Positions 34,764 to 35,421 of a DNA stretch of 35,421 bases are shown here, piece after piece. The notes under the pieces are model-generated. The model was given only the letters and a program-made list of their open reading frames with translations. It was not told the origin of the DNA and did not search any database. A program made the position numbers and the translations under genes. The first letter of the stretch is position 1. Every line of letters begins with the position of its first letter. This DNA is from Desulfovibrio sp. (GTDB taxonomy: Bacteria; Desulfobacterota; Desulfovibrionia; Desulfovibrionales; Desulfovibrionaceae): the NCBI GenBank assembly GCA_024692205.1, contig JAILMX010000233.1:1-35421 (forward strand), written 5' to 3'.

Positions 34764-35144
34764 TCAGCGGCGCTCAAAGCCCCTGTCGCGGCACCATCCG
34801 TCAGGATCGTAGATGCACATCTCGCGCAGCCGGTTCAGCTGCTCGTCATACAGGGCTCGGAAATTCCCGCCCCCCGCAAGCAGGGAATCCCGATGCCGCT
34901 CTTCGGAAGGATCCAGCGGCGCGTTGCAGAACTCCGCGGCATAGGCGCGTTCCGCAAGGCGCTCCATCAGCGCCGCCGCGTTGAGCGAAAGGCCGTGCCT
35001 GCGGGCGTTTTCGCAGGTGTCGCGCATCCCCGTGCGGGCGAAGTGCGCGCAGTCGTCAGGCGCGGCATCCGGCGCCGCGAAGGACAGGGCCGCGGCGAGC
35101 CATGCGCCTGCGAACACCCCGAGGAAAACAATTCTCTTTTTCAT
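34764..35144 (-). CDS. Small secreted protein of unknown function
   Basis: No family is recognised. The 126 residues begin with a signal peptide (MKKRIVFLGVFAGAWLAAALSFA, cleavage near 23). The mature part has five cysteines (DDCAHF, DTCENA, EFCNAP, EMCIYD, GWCRDR), likely oxidised in the periplasm, and many charged residues. The ATG lies 13 bases after the stop of the partial gene upstream, so they are probably one operon. The ribosome site is weak. Confidence 0.65.
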   Translation of the reverse strand: MKKRIVFLGVFAGAWLAAALSFAAPDAAPDDCAHFARTGMRDTCENARRHGLSLNAAALMERLAERAYAAEFCNAPLDPSEERHRDSLLAGGGNFRALYDEQLNRLREMCIYDPDGWCRDRGFERR

Positions 35145-35156
35145 GAAGCGGATCGC

Positions 35157-35421
35157 CTACTGGCGGCGCATGTTCCGGCGCCAGAGTTCGTCGGCGAAAC
35201 GCCGAATGGGCGCGGGCGCCTCATTGAAGGCGGGATCGGCCTTGTACGAGCCGCCCATGTCCATGCCGTCCACATGCAAAAAGGTCTCGCCGCGCAGGGC
35301 GTGCTTCTTGCCGCCCTCGTACATGAGCACCTTCATGCCGTCGGGGCTCACGTCGCCGTGGCAGCTCACGTAATAGGTGATCCAGACCTCCGAGACGCCG
35401 TTGCCGTCCAGGTCTGTGATG
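35157..35421 (-). CDS. Partial conserved protein with an Asp-rich calcium-binding-like loop
   Basis: Only the C-terminal 87 residues are in the window; the frame runs open to the edge. It shows ITDLDGNGVSEVWITYYVSC, whose DLDGNG loop resembles FG-GAP or EF-hand-like calcium sites, followed by GDVSPDGMKVLMYEGGKKHA. The pattern reminds me of the M949_RS01915-type family of secreted proteins of uncertain role, but that is a tentative memory match. It precedes the small secreted protein. Confidence 0.5.
   Translation of the reverse strand, partial: ITDLDGNGVSEVWITYYVSCHGDVSPDGMKVLMYEGGKKHALRGETFLHVDGMDMGGSYKADPAFNEAPAPIRRFADELWRRNMRRQ

Noticed and set aside
32981-34984. Long plus-strand open frame of 667 codons
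   Set aside because: It is antisense to the ABC exporter, which has all Walker and signature motifs. The plus-strand translation has no recognisable domain.
1-35421. CRISPR array, prophage or insertion sequence
   Set aside because: No regularly spaced repeats, integrase, transposase or phage structural genes were seen. The nrfA break shows no terminal repeats.

Overview
The window looks like chromosomal DNA of a sulfate- or sulfite-reducing member of the Desulfovibrionales (Desulfovibrionaceae and relatives). The basis is a GC-rich sequence with a DVU0772-family protein, a class I hybrid cluster protein beside a Crp/Fnr regulator, several ferredoxin-type membrane proteins, a selenocysteine tRNA, and the gene block ftsH-folP-cdaA-cdaR-glmM-priA. 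The genus cannot be fixed from the sequence alone.

Layout. 1-1.4 kb: a WbaP-type sugar-phosphate transferase (minus). 1.45-1.6 kb: a structured, terminator-ended intergenic stretch. 1.7-2.55 kb: an ADP-ribosylglycohydrolase. 2.67-5.64 kb: a four-gene polar amino acid ABC importer (binding protein, permease, ATPase, permease). 5.62-5.86 kb: a cobalamin-riboswitch-like RNA ending in a terminator, with no same-strand gene after it. 5.86-10.6 kb: a convergent minus-strand operon of three poorly known proteins: a 927-residue TPR membrane protein with a CCHC zinc-knuckle motif, a DUF697-like membrane protein with a long Ala/Gly-rich repeat tail, and a DVU0772-family protein. 10.8-12.4 kb: an N-acetylglutamate-synthase-like acetyltransferase overlapping argF.

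12.6-21.5 kb is a nitrosative-stress / nitrogen-oxide neighbourhood. It has a Crp/Fnr (HcpR-like) regulator with a co-directional NapH-like Fe-S membrane protein. Divergent from these are a flavodoxin and hcp. Then come a CBS protein overlapping an HPP-family (putative nitrite) transporter, a GltD-like oxidoreductase, and a ferredoxin / NapH-like / dicluster Fe-S trio. The region ends in what reads as a truncated 3' remnant of the cytochrome c nitrite reductase gene nrfA. The two regulatory gaps share TGTTGT-containing inverted repeats that could be operators of the local regulator.

21.6-23.4 kb: dnaA and an AT-rich gap with near-consensus DnaA boxes, a candidate oriC. Then an outer-membrane beta-barrel protein and a minus-strand housekeeping series (priA, glmM, cdaR, cdaA, folP, ftsH) covering DNA restart, amino-sugar synthesis, c-di-AMP synthesis, folate and membrane proteolysis. 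selC (tRNA-Sec) follows, then a BacA/SbmA/YddA-type ABC exporter, a small secreted Cys-containing protein and a gene cut by the window edge.

The points most worth a second look are the orphan B12-riboswitch-like element facing a convergent operon, the zinc-knuckle TPR operon, the Fe-S module around the nrfA remnant, and a DnaA whose arginine-finger positions appear replaced by glutamine.
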